64,000 bases of DNA from the NCBI GenBank assembly GCA_965224575.1, contig CBDCZQ010000006.1, positions 1,736,001-1,800,000 of the forward strand. The letters are read 5' to 3'. This DNA comes from QPIN01 sp965224575 (GTDB taxonomy: Bacteria > Pseudomonadota > Gammaproteobacteria > Methylococcales > Methylomonadaceae). The first letter of the stretch is position 1. Each line of letters begins with the position of its first letter. Positions 45,252 to 54,031 of the stretch are shown here, in pieces. A program made the translations under genes and the position numbers. The notes under the pieces were generated by a model. The model made no database searches and was not told the origin of the DNA. It saw only the letters and a list, made by a program, of their open reading frames with translations.

Positions 45252-47906
45252 ATGAAGTTTCAAATAATATTGGGTATGGCAAGTATGTTGCTTGTAACAA
45301 GTGCAAATGCTATAACTGAAAGAATGTGTTTTGGCCAGGTTCAAGTCGATACTACATCAGAGTTAGTTGCAAAAATATCTGTTGCAGAAAATGATAGATT
45401 TAAAGATAAAAAGTGTACTAAATTTTTTCACTACTACGAAGGAAAAATAAACTTTGATCAAGCTAGTTGTAATGCTAATAGTGAGCAAATAGCTTTGGAT
45501 AAAGGTTACGCTCCTTTTGGTGTTTTTTTTCGAGGATGGGAGTCTACGCCAAAGACGGGTATTTCAAAATATGAATGGGAAATTAGTGGCCCAATTAAGG
45601 ACGGAGGAAGTGCGCCTGTTTTAGCTAAATTTAAATCTTTTAATGCGGCTTATGTTTTTGAAGAACCAGGACAATATACAGCTTCTTTAACAATAACGGA
45701 TGAAACAGGGAATACAGATACGACTATTAAAGAAATTACTGTTTGGGGTAATAATAAAGATTATTACGTTGATAGTGAATTAGGTGATGATAGGTATGAT
45801 GGGTTATCCATGGAGCCAAGTAAAACCTGTAACCCTTCTAATAGTGCAATAGGTTCGTGTTCAGGTCCGTGGAAAACAGCAACAAAGGCTTTTGGAGAAA
45901 TTAATCCGTTTAATGTCTCAGACTATCCAAATGGAAAGTATAAGGCGGACGGAGTTTGTAAAACTAAAAATACTGTTCGGGTTGCTCCCTATGAATTCAA
46001 TTTAGGGCATTATGAATACAAGTTAGCAAAGATTCCTTTGCATTATAAAGTTTTTAAAAATAGCCCTTATTTAAAATCAGAAGTGATGAAGGACTCGGAT
46101 GGTAATTTATTGCCTCCTGTTGATGCAGATATATGTACTTCATTAGTTGCTAAACGAAAATCAGTACTAAAACCAGGTGATCAAGTATTATTTAAGCGAG
46201 GCCAGCAGTTTGATGTTGAGACTGGGTACAGTACGATTAAAGCTTATAAAGATAAGCTAGGTGATTATTATGAGAGGTTAGAGGTGTCGCCTCTGTTACG
46301 CTTTAATCATTGGTCTAAAATTAATGGAATTCATTTTTCAACATTTGGAAGTGGTGAAAAGCCAGTTATTAAGAATGTGGGTAAGGTTTCATCTTCACTA
46401 CTAGATATTAATGGTGTTGGTGTGATGGATATAGCTTTTTCCGATTTAAAATTTGACTTAGAAGCAGATAACACACCTTTTTATAACAGAGCTAGATTAC
46501 TTTTTTCATCTTCAGACCCCCAAAATATTATTTTTAACCGAGTGGATGTTGAGAATATGAAAGAAGGGATAATAGCTTCGACAAGAGATGCAAAAGGCCT
46601 TTTTCTTGTTGATTCAAAGTTTTATGATTCATCTGTCGTTATGTTATATGCTGCGCATAGTTATAAAGATGTTGCTATGATTCGAACTAAATTAGATTAT
46701 TCTGCGAGCCATCTATTTTATTCAAGTATAGATTCTGGTTTGTTTTTAGATAATGAATTTACAAGGCCTGCTTTTGGGCGACCAGCTTATAGACTATATG
46801 GTGGTGATCATTCAAATCCAAATAGATTTGTATGGTTCGAGAATAATAAATTTATTGGTTGGGTCGACCCTAGAACTGCAGAAAAAGATGGGGGTGTTTT
46901 TACTACCGGAAAAAGATATAACTCTAAGGTAGTTCATCTTGGGCCGAATGGGTGGGGTGAGCAAAGACTTGCAACACATGACGTGGTATTTAAGAATAAT
47001 ATCGTTAAAGATGGTGAGACTTTGATGATGATTGGTGACTTAGAGAATTTAACTATTTCGGGTAACCAATTTATATCACATGATGAATACTATGCTCATA
47101 GAATTATTTTAAACCAAAAATTATCCAGTAGGCCTTTAAAAAATATCACTATTAATAATAATGTCTTTATTGAAAAAACGATAAATCAGACAAGAGGTGT
47201 CAAACTGGGAATAATTCAATTAAAAAATTATTTTCAAACAAAATGCTCAGATCAGTTTAATAATGAAGATATAAAAATTTCAAATAATACGTTTTATCTG
47301 CCAACAGGTAGACACGTTTTTTCCTATTATCCCTTAAAGCAAGGTAAAGATTTACAAAAGAGAGAATTACCAGACTTGACATTAGATCAAGCAGAAAAAA
47401 TATTGGAAAAAACAGTTAGTTTAATTAATAATAAGGTGTTTTCAGCAAAACCATACGATACGCTTGTGCAGCTTGGGGGAGATTTTTGGGCTAAAACATT
47501 AAAGGATGGAACTGCAGATAAAATTGTTTCAAAGCTTGACTCTTCAATAGGTGCAAGTGATTATTATGAAGGAAAAACACAATTGGGGAATAATTTTAGA
47601 TTTTATACTATGGATAGTAATTTAACACCGAATCTAGTGACAACAAGTTGGAATGACGTTAAAACTGTTTCGGATGATGATATATTAAATGGTGTGACCC
47701 AATTTTCTGCTAATGATGACAGCTGGTCGTGGGGCGACGTGCAGACTTTTGGCGAGGAAAATGGTATTTCCCCAGATGATGTTGGTGATGCTATGATGAA
47801 CTCAATGGTTTCATCTTCAGCTGCTGGTGAGATGCAGGATCATGTTGTAAAAGAGAAAAGTTGGGTTGCAGTTTTTGTAACTTGGTGGAATAGTTTGTTT
47901 GATTGA
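45252..47906 (+). CDS. Large secreted protein: PKD-like domain plus right-handed beta-helix
   Basis: 884-residue exported protein with a signal peptide (about 1-20, ending ANA). Residues about 90-170 look like a PKD domain (ISKYEWEISGP, then FEEPGQYTASLTITDETGN). After that comes DYYVDSELGDDRYDGLS with GPWKTATKAF, the entry sequence typical of parallel beta-helix proteins, then many Asn-rich strand repeats (ITINNNVF, ISNNTFYL, LTISGNQF). This fold is common in polysaccharide lyases and epimerases; I cannot assign a catalytic residue. The C-terminus has a hydrophobic aromatic patch (WVAVFVTWWNSLF) but no PEP-CTERM motif. Its place inside a polysaccharide locus suggests action on the polymer. 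Confidence 0.8.
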   Translation: MKFQIILGMASMLLVTSANAITERMCFGQVQVDTTSELVAKISVAENDRFKDKKCTKFFHYYEGKINFDQASCNANSEQIALDKGYAPFGVFFRGWESTPKTGISKYEWEISGPIKDGGSAPVLAKFKSFNAAYVFEEPGQYTASLTITDETGNTDTTIKEITVWGNNKDYYVDSELGDDRYDGLSMEPSKTCNPSNSAIGSCSGPWKTATKAFGEINPFNVSDYPNGKYKADGVCKTKNTVRVAPYEFNLGHYEYKLAKIPLHYKVFKNSPYLKSEVMKDSDGNLLPPVDADICTSLVAKRKSVLKPGDQVLFKRGQQFDVETGYSTIKAYKDKLGDYYERLEVSPLLRFNHWSKINGIHFSTFGSGEKPVIKNVGKVSSSLLDINGVGVMDIAFSDLKFDLEADNTPFYNRARLLFSSSDPQNIIFNRVDVENMKEGIIASTRDAKGLFLVDSKFYDSSVVMLYAAHSYKDVAMIRTKLDYSASHLFYSSIDSGLFLDNEFTRPAFGRPAYRLYGGDHSNPNRFVWFENNKFIGWVDPRTAEKDGGVFTTGKRYNSKVVHLGPNGWGEQRLATHDVVFKNNIVKDGETLMMIGDLENLTISGNQFISHDEYYAHRIILNQKLSSRPLKNITINNNVFIEKTINQTRGVKLGIIQLKNYFQTKCSDQFNNEDIKISNNTFYLPTGRHVFSYYPLKQGKDLQKRELPDLTLDQAEKILEKTVSLINNKVFSAKPYDTLVQLGGDFWAKTLKDGTADKIVSKLDSSIGASDYYEGKTQLGNNFRFYTMDSNLTPNLVTTSWNDVKTVSDDDILNGVTQFSANDDSWSWGDVQTFGEENGISPDDVGDAMMNSMVSSSAAGEMQDHVVKEKSWVAVFVTWWNSLFD

Positions 47907-47990
47907 TCATAATGGCGAACAAGTATGGAATTAGTTTGATAATTCCTTGTTCTAGCCTTCTAAGAAGGCTGTTCCTGTACTGTTTTATTT

Positions 47991-48152
47991 AAGGGCACCT
48001 CTATTAATTGATGAATGGAAAATTGAGTCCAAAATATCCAATCTCTGCGTTAAAATCCTTCGCAATAGCCTGCTATTACGTGCGGATTTTGCCTTGATCT
48101 TGAATATTTTGGTTCTCAAATTTCTCATCCACAATAAATAGAGGTGCCCTTA
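47991..48152. repeat. Family A palindromic repeat, full copy
   Basis: 162-bp MITE-like element. The ends are AAGGGCACCTCTATTAATT and its near-perfect inverse. Further in, CCAAAATATCCAA pairs with TTGAATATTTTGG, and AATCCTTCGCAATAGC with GCTATTACGTGCGGATT, so nearly the whole element is one imperfect palindrome. There is no open frame. It serves as the reference copy for the fragments at 1267, 5102, 13551, 14344, 15111 and 55283. Confidence 0.9.
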
Positions 48153-48230
48153 AATGTTATTCCCATGACACATGCTTCGCGCAGTCACAGTTCTGGAATT
48201 TATAACAAGGTGATTTTTGTCCGATAGCAA

Positions 48231-48279
48231 GGTGCTAAAATGGGGTATATCAAGGAGGGCACGTAACCATTTTAGCACC
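48231..48279. repeat. Perfect 13-base inverted repeat
   Basis: GGTGCTAAAATGG (48231-48243) and CCATTTTAGCACC (48267-48279) are exactly complementary, with a 23-base loop. Partly complementary flanks (GATTTTTGTCCGAT at about 48212, CGATAGAAAATC at about 48293) extend the palindrome to about 100 bases, so it may be another palindromic repeat family. Confidence 0.75.
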
Positions 48280-48797
48280 TCAGCTTATTGGTCGATAGAA
48301 AATCGTATCTGTAACCGTGCAAGTATATCTGTTGTAGTATCAGTTCATGGCTTGCTATGTGCTGTTACTATGTCTAAATAATATTCCTATATTTTTTACA
48401 TTCATCCATGATTTAGTAGATGCTAAGTTTAATCAAGCAGATTTTTTTCATATTTTTACAAAACCGTGAAGGGAAAGATGTTTGGCTACTTGGGTACTTA
48501 TGTAAAAAACTAATAAATTTATTTATTATCAGTAGGCTACGAAAAAATTTGGCTTTCAACTAAGTTGTTTAGGATAATTTGAATAACAAATTAACGCAGT
48601 ATTCATCTTTCTTCTTCAATAATAACCATCTGAATGGCTTACAATAAAAAGTTGGCCTGTTGAATCTAAAAAATCAGTTGAACGCTGAAGTTAGTGGCGA
48701 CTTGATAATGAATAAATTTAATCCGGTTTTTTACCTCTTACACAATAGATGAGTGTACTTCGCTTGACGATTTGTAAAAATATGGATAAAAAATTCG

Positions 48798-48853
48798 GAA
48801 TAGCTCTCAAATAGGCACAGATCCTTATCTTCGAGCTATTCTTTGCCTTTTTT
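48798..48853 (+). terminator. Terminator-like hairpin before the glycosyltransferase run
   Basis: GAATAGCTC (48798-48806) pairs perfectly with GAGCTATTC (48833-48841), followed by TTTGCCTTTTTT. It lies 86 bases before a coding start, so it may end a leader transcript or act as an attenuator; neither is proven. Confidence 0.55.
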
Positions 48854-48938
48854 GTCCTGGTTTCTCACTTAGTCTGTGTTCAACTGATTTACTTAGGTTG
48901 AAGGAAATTTGCCTTGGGATTAGTTACCTAAAAAATAT

Positions 48939-49919
48939 ATGCAAATAATAATTGTTATAGTTAACTATAAGACTGCTAATTTACTATTAAAGTGCCTTGA
49001 TTCCCTTAGAAAATATTTATTAACTCATAATGTTAAAATTGTCATTTCTGATAATAATTCCCCTGATGATTCCGTAAGTATTATTAATAATTATATAACT
49101 AAGGAAAAGTTAGGTAAAAATATAAAGCTATTGGCTCTTCCTAATAACGGGGGGTTTTCTTCTGGTAACAATGAAGCAATAAAATATAGCCTAAAAAACT
49201 ATCCTAAAAGTAATATATTTTGGTTATTAAACCCAGATACTATTGTCAATAGTTGCCCTTTAGAGCTTATTGGTAAATATTTTAAAAAAGACTCTAAAAT
49301 TGGTATCCTTGGTACTAAACAAACAAGCATGAGTACTGGTGCTTCTGTTAGCTCTGCTTTTAATATGTTCACTCCATTTGGTGAATTTTTAATCGGAGCC
49401 AAGTTTGGGCCTTTGTTTAGGTTGTTCCCCAAATTCATGGTGCCTTTTCCTCCGCCTGATAAAGCCCTGCAATGTGATTGGGTTTCTGGAGCTAGTTTTT
49501 TTGTTAATAAATCTTTAATTGATGATATTGGGCTGATGGATGAAAACTTTTTTCTTTATTTTGAGGAAGTTGACTTTTGTTTTCGGGCAAAAAAAAATCA
49601 ATGGCAAGTTTGGTTTGATCCCGCGGTGAGTATTGCCCATGAAGATGAATCTTCGACGGGTGTGGGGGAAATAGCTACTCGACGGCCATTATTTTGGTAC
49701 AACTCTAGACGATATTTTTATCGTAAACATTATGGTCTATTTGGGTTGATTGTTGCTGATTTAGGATGGTTTCTTGGACGGTTAACCTTGCTAGCAAGAC
49801 ATCATTTAAAATTAAGGTCGGATATTTCCAAGGATCCAAAATATTATATGTCAGACTTAATACTAGGTGATTTAAAAGCTATTTTTAATTTTCGCTGGAA
49901 AAACAAAAATGAATCCTGA
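48939..49919 (+). CDS. Glycosyltransferase family 2 (rhamnosyltransferase-like)
   Basis: 326-residue GT-A-fold glycosyltransferase. The nucleotide-sugar-binding start is IIIVIVNYKTANLLLKCLDS, then ISDNNSPDDSV, the DxD-like NPDT in LLNPDTIV, and the acceptor-site segment CDWVSGASFFV followed by GLMDENFFLYFEEVDFCFRA, characteristic of the rhamnosyltransferase-like group. It is cytoplasmic or membrane-associated. It overlaps the next glycosyltransferase by 11 bases. Donor and acceptor are unknown. Confidence 0.92.
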   Translation: MQIIIVIVNYKTANLLLKCLDSLRKYLLTHNVKIVISDNNSPDDSVSIINNYITKEKLGKNIKLLALPNNGGFSSGNNEAIKYSLKNYPKSNIFWLLNPDTIVNSCPLELIGKYFKKDSKIGILGTKQTSMSTGASVSSAFNMFTPFGEFLIGAKFGPLFRLFPKFMVPFPPPDKALQCDWVSGASFFVNKSLIDDIGLMDENFFLYFEEVDFCFRAKKNQWQVWFDPAVSIAHEDESSTGVGEIATRRPLFWYNSRRYFYRKHYGLFGLIVADLGWFLGRLTLLARHHLKLRSDISKDPKYYMSDLILGDLKAIFNFRWKNKNES

Positions 49920-50907
49920 TTCTCGATCATTAATATCTGTAGTAGTCATAGGTTTAAATGAAGAAAGGTTGTTACGAGATTCATTAAAATCTATTTTGAA
50001 TTTAAGGACTAAAAATTGTGATATTGAGATCATATACGTTGATAGTGGATCAATTGATCATAGTTTTGAGATTGCTGAATCAATCCCTCAAGTGACAGCA
50101 TTAAAGCTGAATAACCCTAATCCATCAGCTGCTAAAGCAAGAAATTTTGGTGCTAGTAATGCTAAAGGTGATTTTATTCAGTTTGTAGATGGGGATAGTA
50201 TTTTGCATGAAGATTGGCTACAAACAGCTTATGATTTTCTTTGTAATCATCGTAAAGTTGCTTGTGTTTTTGGAGAATTAACAGAAAGCCGTCCTGAAGC
50301 TAATATTTATACTAAGGTTTGTAAGTTTGATTGGTATGTTCCATCAGGTGAGGCACGTTATTGTGGTGGTAATGCATTATGGAGAAAAAGTTCTTTAGAT
50401 GCTGAAGGAGGCGAGGGGTTTGATGAAGCTCTTTCTGCTGGTGAGGAACCTGATCTATGTTATCGTATCCGGCAAAATGGAGAAAAAATTTTTTTCTTAA
50501 ATATTCCTATGGCAAATCATGACTTGGAAATGAATACATTTTCTCAGTATTGGAGCAGGGCAGTGACTAATGGGAAAGCATATGCTGCTGTTGGGTTGCG
50601 CTATCGACACAATAAAGAAAAGCTATGGTTTAAGGAAATGATAAGAAATTTCATTGAGCCATTGTTATGGGTATCTTTTTTTGTTTTAGTTAGTTATTTT
50701 TCTTCTATAGTATTTGGTTTTTTAGCGATAGGTTTAGTTTTGTTTTTAAGGTCGTTTAAAATCGCTTTTAATAATAGGGAAAGAATACCAAAATTAAAGG
50801 ATGGTCTTTTATATGGGTTTCACCTTCTTTTTATGCGGATTCCAACTTCCTGGGGACAGTTAAAGTATTTATTTAATAAAAATGATTTATTTATTTCCCG
50901 TTCTTAA
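49909..50907 (+). CDS. Glycosyltransferase family 2 with C-terminal membrane segments
   Basis: 332-residue GT2 enzyme: SLISVVVIGLNEERLLRDSL, YVDSGSIDHSFEIAE and the metal-binding region FVDGDSIL, with GEEPDLCYRIRQ as the acceptor-side motif. Residues about 245-285 form one or two membrane segments (LLWVSFFVLVSYFSSIVFGF). It is probably anchored at the inner membrane, adding a sugar to a lipid-linked intermediate. It overlaps the previous glycosyltransferase by 11 bases, so the two are co-expressed. Confidence 0.92.
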   Translation: MNPDSRSLISVVVIGLNEERLLRDSLKSILNLRTKNCDIEIIYVDSGSIDHSFEIAESIPQVTALKLNNPNPSAAKARNFGASNAKGDFIQFVDGDSILHEDWLQTAYDFLCNHRKVACVFGELTESRPEANIYTKVCKFDWYVPSGEARYCGGNALWRKSSLDAEGGEGFDEALSAGEEPDLCYRIRQNGEKIFFLNIPMANHDLEMNTFSQYWSRAVTNGKAYAAVGLRYRHNKEKLWFKEMIRNFIEPLLWVSFFVLVSYFSSIVFGFLAIGLVLFLRSFKIAFNNRERIPKLKDGLLYGFHLLFMRIPTSWGQLKYLFNKNDLFISRS

Positions 50908-51078
50908 GGAATTATATTTTCAGCAGTTTGGCATTAACTTGATGACACTATTCCATATTTAAATTTTAATATCTGGTTTTAGTTTCTTCATGTAAGTGTT
51001 AAGGTCAAGCATCCTTCAATAGATATACCCTCAAATTGTGAGAAATCAATTAGTTCAAACTTCAAAATAAAGAGTACT

Positions 51079-51675
51079 GTGAAAAAAATAATCATTAGTG
51101 TATTAAATATACTCTCAATATCGGTTTCACAAATAATCAGGATATTAAATCCATTGTTATTAAAGATATTTCGATTGTGGCGTTTAACTCAAATGAGAAG
51201 TAAAGTTTTTGGTAATCTTCCCAACACTACTCAATTGGATGGATATATAGATGTTATTGGTACAGGAAAAGTAGAATTTGGAGAGTCTTGTCGAATTGGG
51301 AGTAATGTAGTCTTTGAGACTCAAGAGAATGGCATTATCAAGCTGGGTAATAATGTTAGGATTAATCAAGGTTCAGTACTAGTTGCTTATGAAGGAATTA
51401 CAATTGAAAATGATAGTTTAATTGGTGAATACTGCAGTATTCGTGATTCGAATCATGGTATTAAATTGAATAAATTAATAAGGATTCAACCACATGATTA
51501 TTCACCTATTGTCATTAAAAATGATTGCTGGGTTGCTAGAGGAGTCACTGTTTTAAAGGGTGCTTATTTGGATGATGGTTGTGTTGTAGGTGCGAATAGC
51601 GTGGTGACAGGGATGATCAATAAAAATGAAATTGCTGTTGGAACGCCTGCTAAAGTAATCAAAATGAGACAATGA
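51079..51675 (+). CDS. Hexapeptide-repeat acyltransferase (left-handed beta-helix)
   Basis: 198-residue protein. After a hydrophobic N-terminal stretch, residues about 55-195 carry hexapeptide repeats (IGTGKVEFGESCRIGSNVVF, IKLGNNVRINQGS, IENDSLIGEYCSIRD) and the C-terminal CWVARGVTVLKGAYLDDGCVVGANSVV typical of WbbJ/LacA-like O-acetyltransferases, with AVGTPAKVIK at the end. It starts at GTG 51079 with AAAGAG upstream. It probably acetylates a sugar of the polymer. Confidence 0.9.
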   Translation: MKKIIISVLNILSISVSQIIRILNPLLLKIFRLWRLTQMRSKVFGNLPNTTQLDGYIDVIGTGKVEFGESCRIGSNVVFETQENGIIKLGNNVRINQGSVLVAYEGITIENDSLIGEYCSIRDSNHGIKLNKLIRIQPHDYSPIVIKNDCWVARGVTVLKGAYLDDGCVVGANSVVTGMINKNEIAVGTPAKVIKMRQ

Positions 51676-51782
51676 TATACTTTATGGTGTCCATAACTGT
51701 ATGAATTATATGCTCATTGGGCAACTCTATTATTTTTAGACTTTGCTAGTTTGATATTTATTAAAAAGAAAATGGAGCATTA

Positions 51783-52925
51783 ATGAAGTTAGCTATCCTT
51801 GGGTGTGGCTATGTAGCAAATATGTATAGACTCACTTTGCCAATGCACCCAGAGCTTGAATTAGTGGGCGTTTTTGATAAAGAAAGGTCTCGTTCGGAAA
51901 ATATGGCTCGGCTAACAGAGTCGATATGTTATCCGGATATAGATGCTATGTTGAATGATAACTCTGTAGAAATGGTGCTTAATTTTACTAATCCTCAAGC
52001 ACATTACGAAACTACTCGTGCATGTCTTGAAGCTGGTAAACATGTGTATACTGAAAAACCTTTAGCTATGGATTTGGCAGATGCCCAAGCATTAGTTGAG
52101 CTTGCGAAAAAACGTGGATTATTGCTAAGTTCTGCGCCATGCACACTGATGAATGAGGTCGCTCAAACCCTTTGGAAAGCAGTGAATGATAAAATAATCG
52201 GTAATGCTAGGTTGGTGTACGCTGAAATGGAAGATGGAATGGTCACTCATGCCCCTGTGAGTACATGGATTAATGAGGCAGGTACAGCATGGCCTGCTGT
52301 CAATGAATTTGAGACAGGTTGTACAATAGAGCATGCAGGTTATGTCATGTCATGGCTGGTTGCTATTTTTGGCCCGGCAGAAAGCGTGACTGCCTTTTCA
52401 GATATATTGATCAAGAATAAAATACCTAATCAGGCAATTGCCCCCGCTGCAGATTTTTCTGTTGGCTGTATCAAATTTGTTAATGGCGTTGTTGTTCGAA
52501 TGACGAATGGAATTTATGCGGAACATGATCATCAATTACGAATTTTTGGTGACCAAGGTGTGTTAAGTGTTAAGGATCCAAGAAGTGACGATTCATCAAT
52601 TGGTTTGCAAAAATATCACACCATTCGGAGAAAACGTTTTTTATCACCATTATCAAAAAAACTGAAGCTCTGTTCCTCACCAGGCCAGAAAAAAATTACA
52701 AAATATCGAGGGTCACAAACGCGAGATTTCTGTAGAGCAATTGCAGATATGGCACTTGCAAAAAAAGAGGGGAGAGAGCCGTATATAGGTGCAGATTTTT
52801 CATTGCACATCACGGAATTAACATTGGCTTGTCAATTTGCTAGTGATTTAGCTAAACAAGGAAAAATGCCTTATAAAATGATAACAACTTTTGATGCTAT
52901 GGAGCCACTGGTATGGGCAAAGTGA
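51783..52925 (+). CDS. Gfo/Idh/MocA-family NAD(P)-dependent sugar oxidoreductase
   Basis: 380-residue two-domain oxidoreductase. The N-terminal Rossmann fold begins KLAILGCGYVANMY; the family signature EKPLAMDLADAQ lies at 91-102. The C-terminal domain contains the VYAEMEDGMV and CTIEHAGYVMSWLVA segments. Members oxidise or reduce nucleotide sugars or inositols, so a role in making an unusual sugar for the polymer is likely. It overlaps the following epimerase by 13 bases. Confidence 0.9.
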   Translation: MKLAILGCGYVANMYRLTLPMHPELELVGVFDKERSRSENMARLTESICYPDIDAMLNDNSVEMVLNFTNPQAHYETTRACLEAGKHVYTEKPLAMDLADAQALVELAKKRGLLLSSAPCTLMNEVAQTLWKAVNDKIIGNARLVYAEMEDGMVTHAPVSTWINEAGTAWPAVNEFETGCTIEHAGYVMSWLVAIFGPAESVTAFSDILIKNKIPNQAIAPAADFSVGCIKFVNGVVVRMTNGIYAEHDHQLRIFGDQGVLSVKDPRSDDSSIGLQKYHTIRRKRFLSPLSKKLKLCSSPGQKKITKYRGSQTRDFCRAIADMALAKKEGREPYIGADFSLHITELTLACQFASDLAKQGKMPYKMITTFDAMEPLVWAK

Positions 52926-53977
52926 TGATAGTTACAGGTGCCTCGGGTTACTTGGGCCAGAAAATAGTATTGAACGCTCATCAGCGAGGACATGAAATTA
53001 AGGCTGTGATTCGTCCGGGGCGTGATATATCAAAGATGGCCTGGGTAGATCTGGATAATATAGAGATTGTTGAAATAGATTTAGCATCTGATACAGCAGG
53101 CTCTTCATTAGTTAAAATGATGTTATCCCAGAATAGCAAGAAGACTAGCGTGGTTCATGCCTCGGCTATGATGACGGGTAATGATTCGGCTCATAGTGTT
53201 CAGACAGTTAGGCCGACTGAGCTGGTTGTTCAAGCAATGATTGATACGGGTCTTAATCGACTGGTTTTAGTTAGCTCTATGAGTGTTTATGGTTATTCTG
53301 CACAGCCAGTCAATAGCCAGTTAGATGAAACAACCCCCATTGAAATATATCAAAATCAAAGGGACTCATATTGTAGAGCTAAAATCGCTCAAGAATCTAT
53401 AGGATTAGAGGCTGCTCAAAAGCAGGGCTTGGTTGTTACTGCATTACGGCCGGGTGCTATTATTGGACCGGGTCGATTATTGACTGCACGATTGGGTATT
53501 ACAACGGGAAAATTTGCCTTGCAACTAGGGCGAGATGCTAGATTACCTCTTTCTTTTGTAGATCATTGTGCAGAAGCTATCGTTTTGGCTGCCGAAAAAA
53601 GCGTTATTGTGAATGATGTCTATATTAAACCAAATAAAACGGTAAACGATGGCGCTTTTGAAGCCATCAATGTTTTTGAAGATGAACTGCCTACACAACA
53701 ACAATATATCTCGTTGTTAAAAAAACATACGGGTATCTGGCCTGCTTTTTCTTTTACCCTTCCTTGGTCATTAATAAAAAAAATAACTTCAGGTATTGGG
53801 TTGGTCACTACATTCAAGCCTAGTTTATTGAAAATATTGCCAGGGGTACTCAAAGAAGCAAGTATACATGCTCGTATAAAACCTCTGCGATATAATAATT
53901 CTCGATTACATGATCGACTAAGCTGGTCTTCCACTTTAAGTTGTGAAGAAATAATTAAATTATCAAAGATAAAATAA
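52913..53977 (+). CDS. NAD-dependent epimerase/dehydratase (extended SDR)
   Basis: 354-residue extended short-chain dehydrogenase with GASGYLG (9-15) as cofactor motif, VLVSSMSVYG around residue 120, and the catalytic pair Tyr153 and Lys157 (YCRAK). LRPGAIIGPG is also typical. Such proteins interconvert nucleotide sugars or reduce 3-keto groups. It overlaps the upstream Gfo/Idh/MocA gene by 13 bases, and the two may act in sequence on one sugar nucleotide; that is inference. Confidence 0.9.
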   Translation: MGKVMIVTGASGYLGQKIVLNAHQRGHEIKAVIRPGRDISKMAWVDLDNIEIVEIDLASDTAGSSLVKMMLSQNSKKTSVVHASAMMTGNDSAHSVQTVRPTELVVQAMIDTGLNRLVLVSSMSVYGYSAQPVNSQLDETTPIEIYQNQRDSYCRAKIAQESIGLEAAQKQGLVVTALRPGAIIGPGRLLTARLGITTGKFALQLGRDARLPLSFVDHCAEAIVLAAEKSVIVNDVYIKPNKTVNDGAFEAINVFEDELPTQQQYISLLKKHTGIWPAFSFTLPWSLIKKITSGIGLVTTFKPSLLKILPGVLKEASIHARIKPLRYNNSRLHDRLSWSSTLSCEEIIKLSKIK

Positions 53978-54031
53978 GCTTTAATTTTTTGCCACCTCAT
54001 TATTTCGAATTTTAATTTCTAACATTAAAAA

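Larger units (their letters stand above)
47907..48938. other. 1-kb gene-free region with several palindromes
   Basis: 1032 bases before the glycosyltransferase run. It contains the long family A repeat (47991-48152), a palindrome with a perfect 13-base stem (48231-48279) and a terminator-like hairpin (48798-48853). I find no credible gene. It separates the beta-helix protein from the plus-strand glycosyltransferase genes and probably holds their promoter. Confidence 0.6.

Noticed and set aside
47880..47906. Possible PEP-CTERM-like sorting tail on the beta-helix protein
   Set aside because: The hydrophobic stretch is short and rich in Trp, has no Pro-Glu-Pro or VPLPA-like motif before it, and lacks a basic end.
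47991..48152. CRISPR-like repeat array
   Set aside because: The element is a single palindrome with scattered relatives; there is no regular repeat-spacer pattern and no cas gene.
48939..51675. RfaH ops element or sigma-54 promoter before the glycosyltransferase genes
   Set aside because: I looked for GGCGGTAG-type and GG-N10-GC patterns upstream and found no convincing match.
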